Shown: piece after piece, positions 17,132 to 25,170 of the stretch
How the letters are laid out: each line of letters begins with the position of its first letter
Numbering within the stretch: the first letter of the stretch is position 1
NCBI GenBank assembly: GCA_024233085.1
Contig: JACKQC010000016.1
Span: forward strand, 62,001 to 126,000
From: Akkermansiaceae bacterium
GTDB lineage: Bacteria; Verrucomicrobiota; Verrucomicrobiia; Verrucomicrobiales; DEV007
Direction of reading: 5' to 3'
DNA length: 64,000 nucleotides
Program-made: the position numbers and the translations under genes
The notes under the pieces: model-generated
Told to the model about the DNA's origin: nothing
The model's input: the letters and a program-made list of their open reading frames with translations, nothing else
The model's database searches: none

Positions 17132-20100
17132 ATGCGCCCGCAAGACTCTCGACTCCGTTTTCCGAAAGCCGCCCTGTTCGCCGTCTGTGTCCCGATTTTC
17201 CTCTGGATCGGCGTTGCCGGCCCGGCGCGGGGACAGGATGCTCGGCAATGGCTGACTTTTGACGGCTATAACCCGGAGGGCTACGGCCGGCACCTGGTCT
17301 TCGTCTCGGGCGACGAGGAATACCGGTCGGAGGAGGCGCTGACGCAAATGGCGAAGATCATGGCCGTGCGGCACGGCTTCAAGTGCACGGTGCTTTTCGC
17401 GCAGGACCCGGCGAAGCCCGGTGTCGTCAATCCCCAGGTGCTCGACCACATTCCCGGCCTCGAGGCGCTGCGGACGGCGGATTTGATGGTGATTTTCACG
17501 CGGTTCCGCGCGTTGCCGGACGATCAGATGGCGGAGATCGAGGCCTATCTGAAAAGTGGCCGACCGGTCGTCGGGTTGCGGACGGCGAATCATGGCTTCC
17601 GTTTTCCCGAGGACTCGAAGTGGCATCCCTGGAGCTGGCAATATCATGGAGCGGAAACGGCCTGGAATGAGGGCTTCGGCGGCTTGGTGCTGGGGAGCTG
17701 GTTTTTCAGCCATCACGGCTGGCACGGCCACGAAAGCACGCGCGGGGTGGTCGAAAAAGGCGCCGAAAACCACGAAATCCTGCGCGGCATCGAGCCCGGC
17801 TCGGTCTGGGGCGCGACGGACGTCTACGGGGTGAAGGAGCCCATTCCGGGCGAGGAGGTGGAGATCCTGCTGCGCGGCCAGGTGCTGGCGGGGATGAATC
17901 CTGACGATACTCCGGTCGGCAAGGGACCCTACGAAAAGGCGCCCGAAGGCGTGACCGACAAGAACGACCCCATGCAGGCGCTGGCCTGGACGAAGAGCTA
18001 TCGGTTGCCGGGCGGTCGAAAGGGCCGCGTCTTCACGACCACGATGGGCGCCTCGGTCGATCTGGCCGCGGAAGGCACGCGGCGCCTCATCGCCAACGGG
18101 ATTTTCTGGGGTCTCGGCCTGGAAATACCGCCGAAAACCGATGTCGCGCTGGTGGGGGATTTTCAGCCGTCGCCTTTCAAGACGCATCCGCGCGAGTACT
18201 GGGAGGAGCGGCAACTGAAGGTGGGCGACCTCGACCTGGCCGAGCCCGCGCACGAAGCCGGCGGCGCGCTGCAGGGCGGGGTGACGCTGCCGTATTTCGA
18301 TGTGAAAGGCGGTCGCGAGGGGCACGGCTACGAATTCGCCGGACATCCGGCCAACCGCCACCGGCTCTACAATTTCTACGAGCGACAGGCCGAATACTAT
18401 CTCGACGGGCACGAGGTTCCCGAGGTGCTGCCGTCCTATCCCGATCTCGACGGGGGAACTTTCGGGCACTGGGGACAGTTCCACAAAAACAGCTACAAGG
18501 ATCGGCGCTGGAACCTGATGGACAGCGGCCGGGCCGTCTGCGGCATCCTGCGCGCAAACGGCCAGACCCACACGCGGGCCATCGCCATCCGTCTGACCGA
18601 TGATCTGAGCTGTGCCTTCGACGCCGAGACGCTGCGTCTCACCCACGTGTGGCGGGGCGGTTTTGTGAAATATTCGCCGAGTCGCTGGGGGATCGGGAAC
18701 GGGATCGAACCGGACGGCCGAATCGTGCTCGAAACACCGCCGGCGACCGGGTGGTCCACCGACGGCCGCTGGCCCGGGACGTTCCCGAAAGGCGCGGCGC
18801 GTTTCACGGGTTACTACCGGCTCGATGACCGGATCGTGCTGCGCTACCGGGTCGGGAGCTTCGAAATTCGCGACACGCTCAGCGCGGAGGACGGCCCCGG
18901 CGGCGGCACGATCCTGACCCGCTCGCTGAAAATCGACGGCGGCCCGGCCGATCTGTCGCTGCGGGTGCCGGATGCTCCGGGGGCCGAGACTTCGCGCGAG
19001 GACGACGGCTCCTGGGTATTCGTCAGCCGCGGCAAGGCCGGCGCGCGCCGGGCTGTGACCGCCATCGACACCGAATCGGTCGAAAGCGTGATCGTGGTCG
19101 AGGCCGGCGACGGCATCTCGACGACGATGAACATGGCGAACGATTCCACGGGACGCTTCGACCTTCGCACCTGGATCGCGGGCGAAGGTCCGGCGCCCGG
19201 CGACGCGGCGATCCGCGGCGCGCTCCGGAACGCGAAACCGAAGAGCAATCCCTTCCGTGTCGCGGAGGGCGGCGCCGCGCTCTACGCGGACAAGCCGATC
19301 GTGCTCGCCGGCCGGCGCGGGGAGAACATTCCGGGCACGCCTTTCGCCTTCGACCGCATCCCGGTGCCCTTGCACAACGATTTCGGCTCCGTGATGCTGA
19401 TCGGCGGCCACGATTTCTTTTCCAACGGCGACGCCGCGGTCTGCACGATGTTCGGCGACGTGTGGCGGGTGAGCGGGCTGGACTACGACCTGGAAAACGT
19501 CACCTGGACCCGCGTCGCCACCGGCCTGAACCAGGCGCTCGGGCTCTGCATTCACGACGACGAAATCCACGTCATCGGCCGCGACCGCATCACCCGCCTC
19601 CACGATCTCAATGGCGACGGCGAGATCGATTTTTACGAGAATTTCTGCGACGACTTCCCCTCCTCGGATGGCGGGCACGATTTTTACACCGGCCTGCAGC
19701 GGGACGGGAACGGCTATTTCTATTTCGCGGCGGCGAACTCGGGCGTCATTCGTGTGGCGCCGGACGGGTCCTCGGCGGAGTCGATCGCGACCGGCCTGCG
19801 CAACACCAACGGCGTCGGCGCCAGTCCCGTCGGCGGGATGGTCACGACCAGCACGAACGAGGGCGACTGGACGCCGGCCTCGGCGGTGTTCGAGGTGCGG
19901 GACGGCGACTTTTACGGCCGCTATTTCGAGAAAGGCGGCCCGCCCATCGCGCCGGCGATGTGCTACCTGCCGCGCGGGCTGGACAACAGCTCCGGGGGGC
20001 AGGTTTTCTGCGACTCGGACGATTGGGGACCGCTGAAGGGCGAGCTTTTCCATTTCTCGTTCGGGGCCGGCGTCTGGATGATGATCCTGCGCGACACCGA

Positions 20101-21115
20101 GGAGGGGCGGCGCACCCAGGGCGCGGCCGTGCCCTTGCCGGGCGATTTCGAGAGCGGCGCGCACCGGGCGCGCTTCAATCCCGTCGACGGCCAGCTCTAC
20201 GTGACGGGCGCCGACGGCTGGGGAAACTACGCCATCACCGACGGCGATTTCGTCCGGATTCGCTACACCGGCGGGGACATGCATCTGCCCGTCGGCTGGC
20301 ACGCGCACCGCAACGGCATTCTGCTCGAGTTCGCCGAGCCGGTCGACGCGGCTTCGCTGAAGGCGGAAAATTTTTTCGCCCAGACGTGGAACTACGAGTA
20401 CGCCGACTGCTACGGCTCGCTGGAGTACTCGCTGAAGCGGCCCGAGGTCCCCGGGCACGACCCCGTCGCGGCGCGGTCAGTCCATGCCATCGGAGACGGG
20501 CGAAAGATCTTCATCGAAATGCCGGATCTGGTTCCCGCCATGCAAATGCAGGTCCACGGCCGGTTGAAATCGACCGACGGCGCGGATTTCGCCGTCGATT
20601 TGTATCCCACCGTGTTGTGGCTGCGCGGCGATTTTTTGGAGTTTGACGGTTACCAACCCGCCGATCCCGCGAAACCGGCGGAGCTGGCCCTGCGGATCAA
20701 ATATCCTTTCCCCTTCACGCCCAAACACCCGCCCGGCAAGTCCGGCCGTAAACTCGCGGTGACCGCCATCGCCGGCCTGCAATACGACGTGAAGGAACTC
20801 CACGCCAAAACCGGCGAGGCCATCACCATCGAGTTTCGCAACCTCGACACCATCCCGCACAATTTCGTGCTCGCCGCCGAGGGCGCGCTTCAGGCGATCG
20901 GAGACGCCTCCAACAGGATGCTCGCCAATCCGAAGGCCGCCGAAAACCACTACGTCCCCGAGAGCGACGCCGTGTTGCACTACACGCCGATGCTGAACCA
21001 CAACCGGCGCTACTCGCTGAACATCCAGGCGCCCGAGAAACCGGGCCGCTACCCCTACCTCTGCACCTACCCGGGGCACTGGGCCGTGATGAACGGCGTG
21101 CTCGTGGTGGAATGA
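17132..21115 (+). CDS. Giant secreted ThuA / propeller / cupredoxin protein
   Basis: A protein of 1327 residues from the ATG at 17132, chosen because it gives a signal peptide (hydrophobic 12-27, cleavage after about GPARG). An upstream ATG at 17027 does not. Residues about 45-290 form a ThuA (trehalose-utilisation-like, glutamine-amidotransferase-like) domain with HLVFVSGDEEYRSEEAL. Residues 330-650 resemble the DUF6797-type beta region of Verrucomicrobia. Residues 690-1010 form a propeller (NDFGSVMLIGGHDFFSN, GLCIHDDEIHVIGRDRITRL). The C-terminal 130 residues are a cupredoxin with a complete type-1 copper set: His1243 (IPHNF), Cys1311, His1316 and Met1320 (CTYPGHWAVM), as in azurin. A periplasmic electron-transfer enzyme on sugars is inferred. 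Confidence 0.85.
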   Translation: MRPQDSRLRFPKAALFAVCVPIFLWIGVAGPARGQDARQWLTFDGYNPEGYGRHLVFVSGDEEYRSEEALTQMAKIMAVRHGFKCTVLFAQDPAKPGVVNPQVLDHIPGLEALRTADLMVIFTRFRALPDDQMAEIEAYLKSGRPVVGLRTANHGFRFPEDSKWHPWSWQYHGAETAWNEGFGGLVLGSWFFSHHGWHGHESTRGVVEKGAENHEILRGIEPGSVWGATDVYGVKEPIPGEEVEILLRGQVLAGMNPDDTPVGKGPYEKAPEGVTDKNDPMQALAWTKSYRLPGGRKGRVFTTTMGASVDLAAEGTRRLIANGIFWGLGLEIPPKTDVALVGDFQPSPFKTHPREYWEERQLKVGDLDLAEPAHEAGGALQGGVTLPYFDVKGGREGHGYEFAGHPANRHRLYNFYERQAEYYLDGHEVPEVLPSYPDLDGGTFGHWGQFHKNSYKDRRWNLMDSGRAVCGILRANGQTHTRAIAIRLTDDLSCAFDAETLRLTHVWRGGFVKYSPSRWGIGNGIEPDGRIVLETPPATGWSTDGRWPGTFPKGAARFTGYYRLDDRIVLRYRVGSFEIRDTLSAEDGPGGGTILTRSLKIDGGPADLSLRVPDAPGAETSREDDGSWVFVSRGKAGARRAVTAIDTESVESVIVVEAGDGISTTMNMANDSTGRFDLRTWIAGEGPAPGDAAIRGALRNAKPKSNPFRVAEGGAALYADKPIVLAGRRGENIPGTPFAFDRIPVPLHNDFGSVMLIGGHDFFSNGDAAVCTMFGDVWRVSGLDYDLENVTWTRVATGLNQALGLCIHDDEIHVIGRDRITRLHDLNGDGEIDFYENFCDDFPSSDGGHDFYTGLQRDGNGYFYFAAANSGVIRVAPDGSSAESIATGLRNTNGVGASPVGGMVTTSTNEGDWTPASAVFEVRDGDFYGRYFEKGGPPIAPAMCYLPRGLDNSSGGQVFCDSDDWGPLKGELFHFSFGAGVWMMILRDTEEGRRTQGAAVPLPGDFESGAHRARFNPVDGQLYVTGADGWGNYAITDGDFVRIRYTGGDMHLPVGWHAHRNGILLEFAEPVDAASLKAENFFAQTWNYEYADCYGSLEYSLKRPEVPGHDPVAARSVHAIGDGRKIFIEMPDLVPAMQMQVHGRLKSTDGADFAVDLYPTVLWLRGDFLEFDGYQPADPAKPAELALRIKYPFPFTPKHPPGKSGRKLAVTAIAGLQYDVKELHAKTGEAITIEFRNLDTIPHNFVLAAEGALQAIGDASNRMLANPKAAENHYVPESDAVLHYTPMLNHNRRYSLNIQAPEKPGRYPYLCTYPGHWAVMNGVLVVE

Positions 21116-21119
21116 GCCG

Positions 21120-21563
21120 ATGAAATCCAGAATGTCCGGCATCGCGCTCGTCTCGGCACAGGTTGCCTGCTGTATCGCGCTGATTTGGCTCGGTGGGCGA
21201 GGCGTGTGGGAAAACCGATGGCTGTGGCCCGGTGTGGTGGCCGGAGCGGCCGTCGGCGCGGCCGGCGTGTGGGCGATGCGCCTGTCGCGGGTCAAGGTCA
21301 CTCCCGAACCCGGCGTGGGCGCCGAGCTCTGCGAGCGCGGCATATACCGGCACATTCGCCATCCGATGTACGCGGGTCTCTTGCTCGCCTTCGCCATGTT
21401 CGCCCTCGGCGCCGGCGGCTGGCCGGCCTGGGTGGTGTGGGTCGGTCTGTTCGCCGTCCTGCTCGCGAAACTCCGCATCGAGGAACATCTCTGGTCCGCC
21501 CGCGGCCCGGCTTACCGTGAATACATGACCCGCACGAAGCGGCTGGCGCCGGGGATCTGGTGA
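21120..21563 (+). CDS. Isoprenylcysteine carboxyl methyltransferase-like membrane protein
   Basis: A protein of 147 residues starting 4 bp after the ThuA gene stop, so probably co-transcribed. Hydrophobic segments lie near 8-24, 34-52 and 85-118. The motif GIYRHIRHPMYAGLLLAF and the C-terminal EEHLWSARGPAYREYMTRT are the SAM-binding hallmarks of the ICMT/phospholipid methyltransferase family. Bacterial members methylate phosphatidylethanolamine or small lipophilic substrates; the actual acceptor is not known. It is somewhat shorter than the usual 180-200 residues, but both key motifs are present. Confidence 0.82.
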   Translation: MKSRMSGIALVSAQVACCIALIWLGGRGVWENRWLWPGVVAGAAVGAAGVWAMRLSRVKVTPEPGVGAELCERGIYRHIRHPMYAGLLLAFAMFALGAGGWPAWVVWVGLFAVLLAKLRIEEHLWSARGPAYREYMTRTKRLAPGIW

Positions 21564-21609
21564 AGGGATGGACGGGATGCGGAACCTCCTTCCTCTCCGC
21601 GGCGGCCCT

Positions 21610-22215
21610 TCATCTCTTCTGAAAATACCGGGCGATCGCCGCCAGAATTTCCTTCCGGCTGAGCTTGGCGGGAGCGCAGCGTCCCGCCCAGTCGCGGCCG
21701 GGATGCAGTTCGTCCCACAGCGGTCGTTTGCCGCCATACCGCCCCGCGCCCGGATCGTGGTTTCCGAAACCATCCACCGCCACGTTCCAGAGGGGTTGGA
21801 ATTTCTCGATCACCAAGGCCTCACCGAGGGCGATCCAGACATCGTCCACAATCAGTTTCCGATACAAGAAATCCTCGATTCTGAGCGACGAAACGGCGCG
21901 AATCGATGCCTCGTGCTCCTGCAGGCGTTTTGACAACGCCCTGGACCGGTCCGTGAAATTCAGTGCCGCGCCTTTCCGAGCGCCTTTCGGGATCGCCTTG
22001 CCGACATAGATTGGCGTTTTGGGCTCAGACCGGTTTTCGCGGGCCAGCGTTTGGTATGCCGGATAGTCACCCGCATAGTAGATCGCGTAAATGCCGGCGC
22101 CGCGAAACGCGGGCACGTTCGCCAGCGACGACGGCGGTCTTTCGAGAAGCGCTTCGACCACGCTCTCCCCCAGATTCCGCTTATCGAGTGGATTGAAGGG
22201 AGTTTCGTCGTCCAT
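21610..22215 (-). CDS. Eco29kI-like type II restriction endonuclease (GIY-YIG fold)
   Basis: A protein of 201 residues from the ATG at 22215; an in-frame TTG at 22224 would add three residues. The catalytic GIY-YIG core is GIYAIYYAGD, then PIYVGKAIPKG, with downstream Arg, a catalytic Glu (GEALVIEKFQPLWN) and a terminal Asn. Length and the phrase PLWDELHPGRDWA agree with the Eco29kI family, whose prototype cuts CCGCGG. The specificity of this copy is inferred, not proven. The start overlaps the end of the methyltransferase gene by 35 bp, which implies translational coupling so that the cutter is made after the protecting enzyme. Confidence 0.85.
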   Translation of the reverse strand: MDDETPFNPLDKRNLGESVVEALLERPPSSLANVPAFRGAGIYAIYYAGDYPAYQTLARENRSEPKTPIYVGKAIPKGARKGAALNFTDRSRALSKRLQEHEASIRAVSSLRIEDFLYRKLIVDDVWIALGEALVIEKFQPLWNVAVDGFGNHDPGAGRYGGKRPLWDELHPGRDWAGRCAPAKLSRKEILAAIARYFQKR

Positions 22216-23350
22216 GTTGGGCAAGGTGCCGGGCGACCGATCGAGCCACCTCGGCGGCGAGGTTCACGGGCACCGCGTTTCCGAGCTGCCGCATCGCCTC
22301 GCTCCAAGAGCCCGTGAATTGCCAATCGTCCGGAAAAGTCTGGATGCGCGCCGATTCTCGGACGGAAAAATAGCGCACCGAACCGTTCGAGTGACGCAGC
22401 ATGTTTTCCCCCCCGGGCACTCCGTGGTCGCCCGCCTTCAAAGCCTTGGCCGGCTCGTCCAGCGGACTGCCCGTGTGCCCCGGATAGGCCCGCGCGCCCG
22501 GTTGAAAGAAATGGCAGGTGTCGCGATTTGTCCGGCTCGGATTTCCCAAGCCGCGAATCGCGTCGCGAACCGTCCGCCATCGCCCGATCCGCGAATCGTC
22601 GAACAGCAGGCCGTTGCGAAGCTCCTCCACCCGCTTCGCCAGCTTTTCGGGAACACGCGCCGGTTTCCGCATCCCGTGCTCCTCCCAGTAATCTCCGGTC
22701 ACGTATTGCGCGATCAGCAGCTGATCGTGGCGCGTCCGCTCCGGCGGAAAGCACCAGCCCGCGTCAATATCCGAGCGGAAACCGACGAAAAACACGCGGT
22801 GCCGGCGTTGAGGCACTCCAAAATTCGCCGCGTCCGCTTCGTGGATCGACACCTGATACCGAAGCGACGCCCCCGCCGCGGTCGAAGTGTGGTGTTTCTG
22901 CAGGCGCGCCAGATTTGTGTCCCAGGAGACGTTTTGCGAAACCGGGAAATCCGGGTAGGTCAATTGCAGCCGGATGTATTCCACGTAGTTTTTGAAAGCC
23001 GGGCGCATCAGGCCCCGCACATTCTCGAAGAGGAACGCTTTCGGTCGCAGCGTCCGCACCACCGACACCGCCGCCGGAAACATGTCGCGGTGGTCGTCAT
23101 AGCCCCGCGCCTTCCCCCCCATCGAAAACGGCTGACAAGGCGGCCCACCCGCCACCACGTCGATCTTGTCGTAGTCCGAAAAGCACACCGTGTTGAGGTC
23201 GCCCTCCACCACGTTCCACGCCGGGCGGTTCGCCCGCAGCGTCGCGCAAGCGTCCCGGTTCCACTCCACGAGAGCCACCGTTTCGAAGCCCGCCGCCTCA
23301 AGGCCCAGGGCCAGGCCTCCCGCTCCGGAAAACAGTTCAACTGAACGCAT
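22181..23350 (-). CDS. C5-cytosine DNA methyltransferase (M.Eco29kI-like)
   Basis: A protein of 389 residues with the ordered m5C motifs: I (ELFSGAGGLALGLEAAGF), IV with the nucleophile Cys72 (GGPPCQPFS), VI (FLFENVRGL), VIII (QRRHRVFFVGFR) and X (QLGNAVPVNLAAEVA). A variable target-recognition region lies between about 240 and 320. It transfers a methyl group from SAM to carbon 5 of cytosine, protecting the site cut by the GIY-YIG endonuclease encoded immediately downstream with overlap. A divergent vsr-type gene lies 156 bp away, consistent with m5C-linked T:G mismatch repair. All three genes look complete. Confidence 0.93.
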   Translation of the reverse strand: MRSVELFSGAGGLALGLEAAGFETVALVEWNRDACATLRANRPAWNVVEGDLNTVCFSDYDKIDVVAGGPPCQPFSMGGKARGYDDHRDMFPAAVSVVRTLRPKAFLFENVRGLMRPAFKNYVEYIRLQLTYPDFPVSQNVSWDTNLARLQKHHTSTAAGASLRYQVSIHEADAANFGVPQRRHRVFFVGFRSDIDAGWCFPPERTRHDQLLIAQYVTGDYWEEHGMRKPARVPEKLAKRVEELRNGLLFDDSRIGRWRTVRDAIRGLGNPSRTNRDTCHFFQPGARAYPGHTGSPLDEPAKALKAGDHGVPGGENMLRHSNGSVRYFSVRESARIQTFPDDWQFTGSWSEAMRQLGNAVPVNLAAEVARSVARHLAQHGRRNSLQSTR

Positions 23351-23506
23351 GATCGATTTTATTTCGGAATTCCAAATTTGTCGAACGATCCCGCGATTGT
23401 TCCGATTTTTGGCGAAAAATCAACCCCGCGCCCGTTCGAAATCTTGTCCCCGGACCGTTCTGGAAAAAGATCTTTCAATCCCTCCAAAGTACCCGGTATT
23501 TCTCCC
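23351..23506. promoter_or_regulatory. Divergent control region of the restriction-modification/Vsr locus
   Basis: A 156-bp gap, visibly richer in A/T than its surroundings, from which the methyltransferase (minus) and Vsr (plus) genes diverge. An imperfect palindrome AACGATCCCGCGATTGTT lies at about 23385-23402 and could be an operator. No controller (C) protein gene is present, so the methyltransferase itself might autoregulate, as known in some m5C systems; this is inference. Confidence 0.4.
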
Positions 23507-23947
23507 ATGGCGGACAATTGGACCCCCGAAAAGCGCTCCGAGGTGATGGGGCGCGTCCGATCAAGGGGCAACAAAAGCACCGAAGTCGCCATGGCCCGCC
23601 TCTTGCGCCAGTTTGGCCTCGCCGGTTGGCGGCGTCATTTGGACCTGCCTGGCCGGCCCGACTTTGCTTATCGCCGCGAAAAGATCGCCATTTTCGTCGA
23701 CGGCTGCTTTTGGCATGGCTGTCCGAAATGCTATCGGCGCCCCAAGTCCAACCAGAAATTCTGGGACCGGAAAGTCCTCCAAAACCAAGCCAGAGACCGC
23801 AGGGTGAACCGCCTGCTCCGGGCGAAAGGTTGGAAAGTCGTCCGCGTCTGGGAACACCAGCTTGAAGCCCGGGAGCGCGTCGCCAAGCGCCTGCAACGGC
23901 ATCTCGACGAAGCCCGGGCCCGGACGAACCGCGGACAAAGCCGTTGA
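23507..23947 (+). CDS. vsr: Very short patch repair (Vsr) DNA mismatch endonuclease
   Basis: A protein of 146 residues from the ATG at 23507 (MADNWTPEKRSEVMGRV). A longer frame from a TTG at 23378 adds only low-complexity residues. The Vsr landmarks are present: RSRGNKSTE (usual STxxE-like N-terminal helix), LPGRPDF with the catalytic Asp, the FVDGCFWHGCP segment with metal/zinc-binding His and Cys, and KVVRVWEHQL. Vsr nicks 5' of the T in T:G mismatches that arise by deamination of 5-methylcytosine. Its place beside a m5C methyltransferase is the classic arrangement and supports the modification type. Confidence 0.9.
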   Translation: MADNWTPEKRSEVMGRVRSRGNKSTEVAMARLLRQFGLAGWRRHLDLPGRPDFAYRREKIAIFVDGCFWHGCPKCYRRPKSNQKFWDRKVLQNQARDRRVNRLLRAKGWKVVRVWEHQLEARERVAKRLQRHLDEARARTNRGQSR

Positions 23948-24007
23948 CGGGGGAATGGCATCGCCCGCAACCCGCATGGAATGGGGCGAGAAAGGCATTT
24001 CCGGGAC

Positions 24008-24044
24008 GGAAACGGGGTTCTCGACGATTTGGTTGCCCGTTTCC
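24008..24044 (+). terminator. Possible stem-loop after vsr
   Basis: GGAAACGGG (24008-24016) pairs with CCCGTTTCC (24036-24044) across a 19-nt loop, 60 bp after the vsr stop. No U-run follows. The remaining gap to 24163 holds nothing recognised. Confidence 0.3.
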
Positions 24045-24162
24045 AGCACGGAAACGACGGGGATTTCCGGCAAGAAACAGGAATGCCGGGCGGCGCCCCG
24101 GTGGGAAAAATCCGAGACGATTTTCATTGTGCCGGCTCATGAAATTTGGATAATCATCCGGC

Positions 24163-25116
24163 ATGAGCCCGACCGAAATCGCCCCCGAATCCCCGACCGC
24201 TTCCCCCGCGGGAGGGAGCCATCGCCAAAAAAATCCCGGCCTTGTCGTTTACCTCTGCGGCCTGGGAACGGTGGGCCTGACCTTGTTCCTTGTCGGATTG
24301 CTGAACGACACGGATTTCAACATCATGGGATGGTACTGGTTCTTTGTCGTCCCGATCGGCGCCATGATCGTGGGGGCGGTCGCGGGCCTTGGGTATGCGC
24401 TGGGGTCCCGGCTGATGGATGTGAAGATTCGAGGCGGCTTTCTGCTCGTCGTTTTTCTCACTGCGGGGCTCAACTGGGTCGCCTCCCACTACGTGACCTA
24501 TCGGCACCTGTCGGAACAACTGGAGGAGACGAGCCGGGAGTCGTTCACCTTCGGCGCCTACATGCGGGCCGTTTCGGAGAATTTCGCCTTCAAAGACCGC
24601 TCGGGAAAAGTGGGCAAACCGCTTGGGAAGGTCGGTTACCTGTTCACCATCCTGGAAATGGGCGGTTTCTCGATCGGAACCCTGATTCCGGTTCTGTTGC
24701 TCGGGCTGCGGCCCTACTGCCACCAATGCGGTCGATACCTGAAAAAAACGGCCACGCGGATCGTCGGTTCCGAAATGGATCTTCGCGATCTCAAGAAACT
24801 GAAAAAGGCGGAGAAGATCGAAAGAATCGAATCGTCCGCCCGCGAGGTCATCGAAAAAGGGCGGGCCTTGTTCGAGGAAATGACGGCGACACCGGGTTAC
24901 CCGGAGGTTTTGGAGCGATTGACGGCGCTCCCCGAGGAAGCGAACAAGAAGGCCCTGGCGGCCGTCCACTTTCACCTTTGGAAATGCCCGGATTGCGAGG
25001 GTCACGTCGTCAAGTCGACCCTGACGAACGTTACGCTGAACGGCCAGCCGAACCAGGCGGAGCTGGCGGTTTTGGATCGAACGAACGCCCCGGAGCCTGT
25101 TGTCTCCGAATCCTGA
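24163..25116 (+). CDS. Four-helix membrane protein with split zinc ribbon (unknown function)
   Basis: A protein of 317 residues not recognised as a named family. Hydrophobic segments lie at about 26-48, 54-78, 88-105 and 168-188. After the last one comes CHQC near residue 187, then a charged, coiled-coil-like stretch (LRDLKKLKKAEKIERIES), then CPDC near residue 276. The two CxxC pairs could form one zinc ribbon on the cytoplasmic side. The stop codon TGA (25114-25116) overlaps the first bases of the 41-bp palindromic element copy D, so that element is transcribed at the very 3' end of the mRNA. Confidence 0.7.
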   Translation: MSPTEIAPESPTASPAGGSHRQKNPGLVVYLCGLGTVGLTLFLVGLLNDTDFNIMGWYWFFVVPIGAMIVGAVAGLGYALGSRLMDVKIRGGFLLVVFLTAGLNWVASHYVTYRHLSEQLEETSRESFTFGAYMRAVSENFAFKDRSGKVGKPLGKVGYLFTILEMGGFSIGTLIPVLLLGLRPYCHQCGRYLKKTATRIVGSEMDLRDLKKLKKAEKIERIESSAREVIEKGRALFEEMTATPGYPEVLERLTALPEEANKKALAAVHFHLWKCPDCEGHVVKSTLTNVTLNGQPNQAELAVLDRTNAPEPVVSES

Positions 25117-25155
25117 CCCAACAGGGTTGAGTCACCGACCCAACCCTGTTGGGTC
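25115..25155. repeat. 41-bp bipartite palindromic element, copy D (best-preserved)
   Basis: Left unit GACCCAACAGGGTTGAGTC (25115-25133), spacer ACC, right unit GACCCAACCCTGTTGGGTC (25137-25155). The two halves form a 19-bp stem with one mismatch. It fills the gap between convergent genes and overlaps the stop codon of the upstream one, a position expected of a bidirectional 3'-end hairpin. No U-run is present on either side. Confidence 0.9.
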
Positions 25156-25170
25156 GGCAATGCTTTTTGG

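Noticed and set aside
22216..22224. TTG start for the Eco29kI-like endonuclease
   Set aside because: An ATG three codons later gives the same protein; the TTG offers no extra conserved residues.
23378..23506. Upstream TTG start for vsr
   Set aside because: The 43 added residues lie outside the Vsr fold, and MADNWTPEKRSEVMGRV at the internal ATG is the expected family start.
21564..24162. Prophage or integrative element carrying the restriction-modification locus
   Set aside because: No integrase, tRNA, direct flanking repeats or phage genes were seen around it.
25115..25155. The 41-bp elements as ordinary intrinsic terminators
   Set aside because: None is followed by a U-run on either strand, several lie in divergent promoter gaps or before start codons, and the 41-bp length is fixed; a simple terminator role does not explain this.
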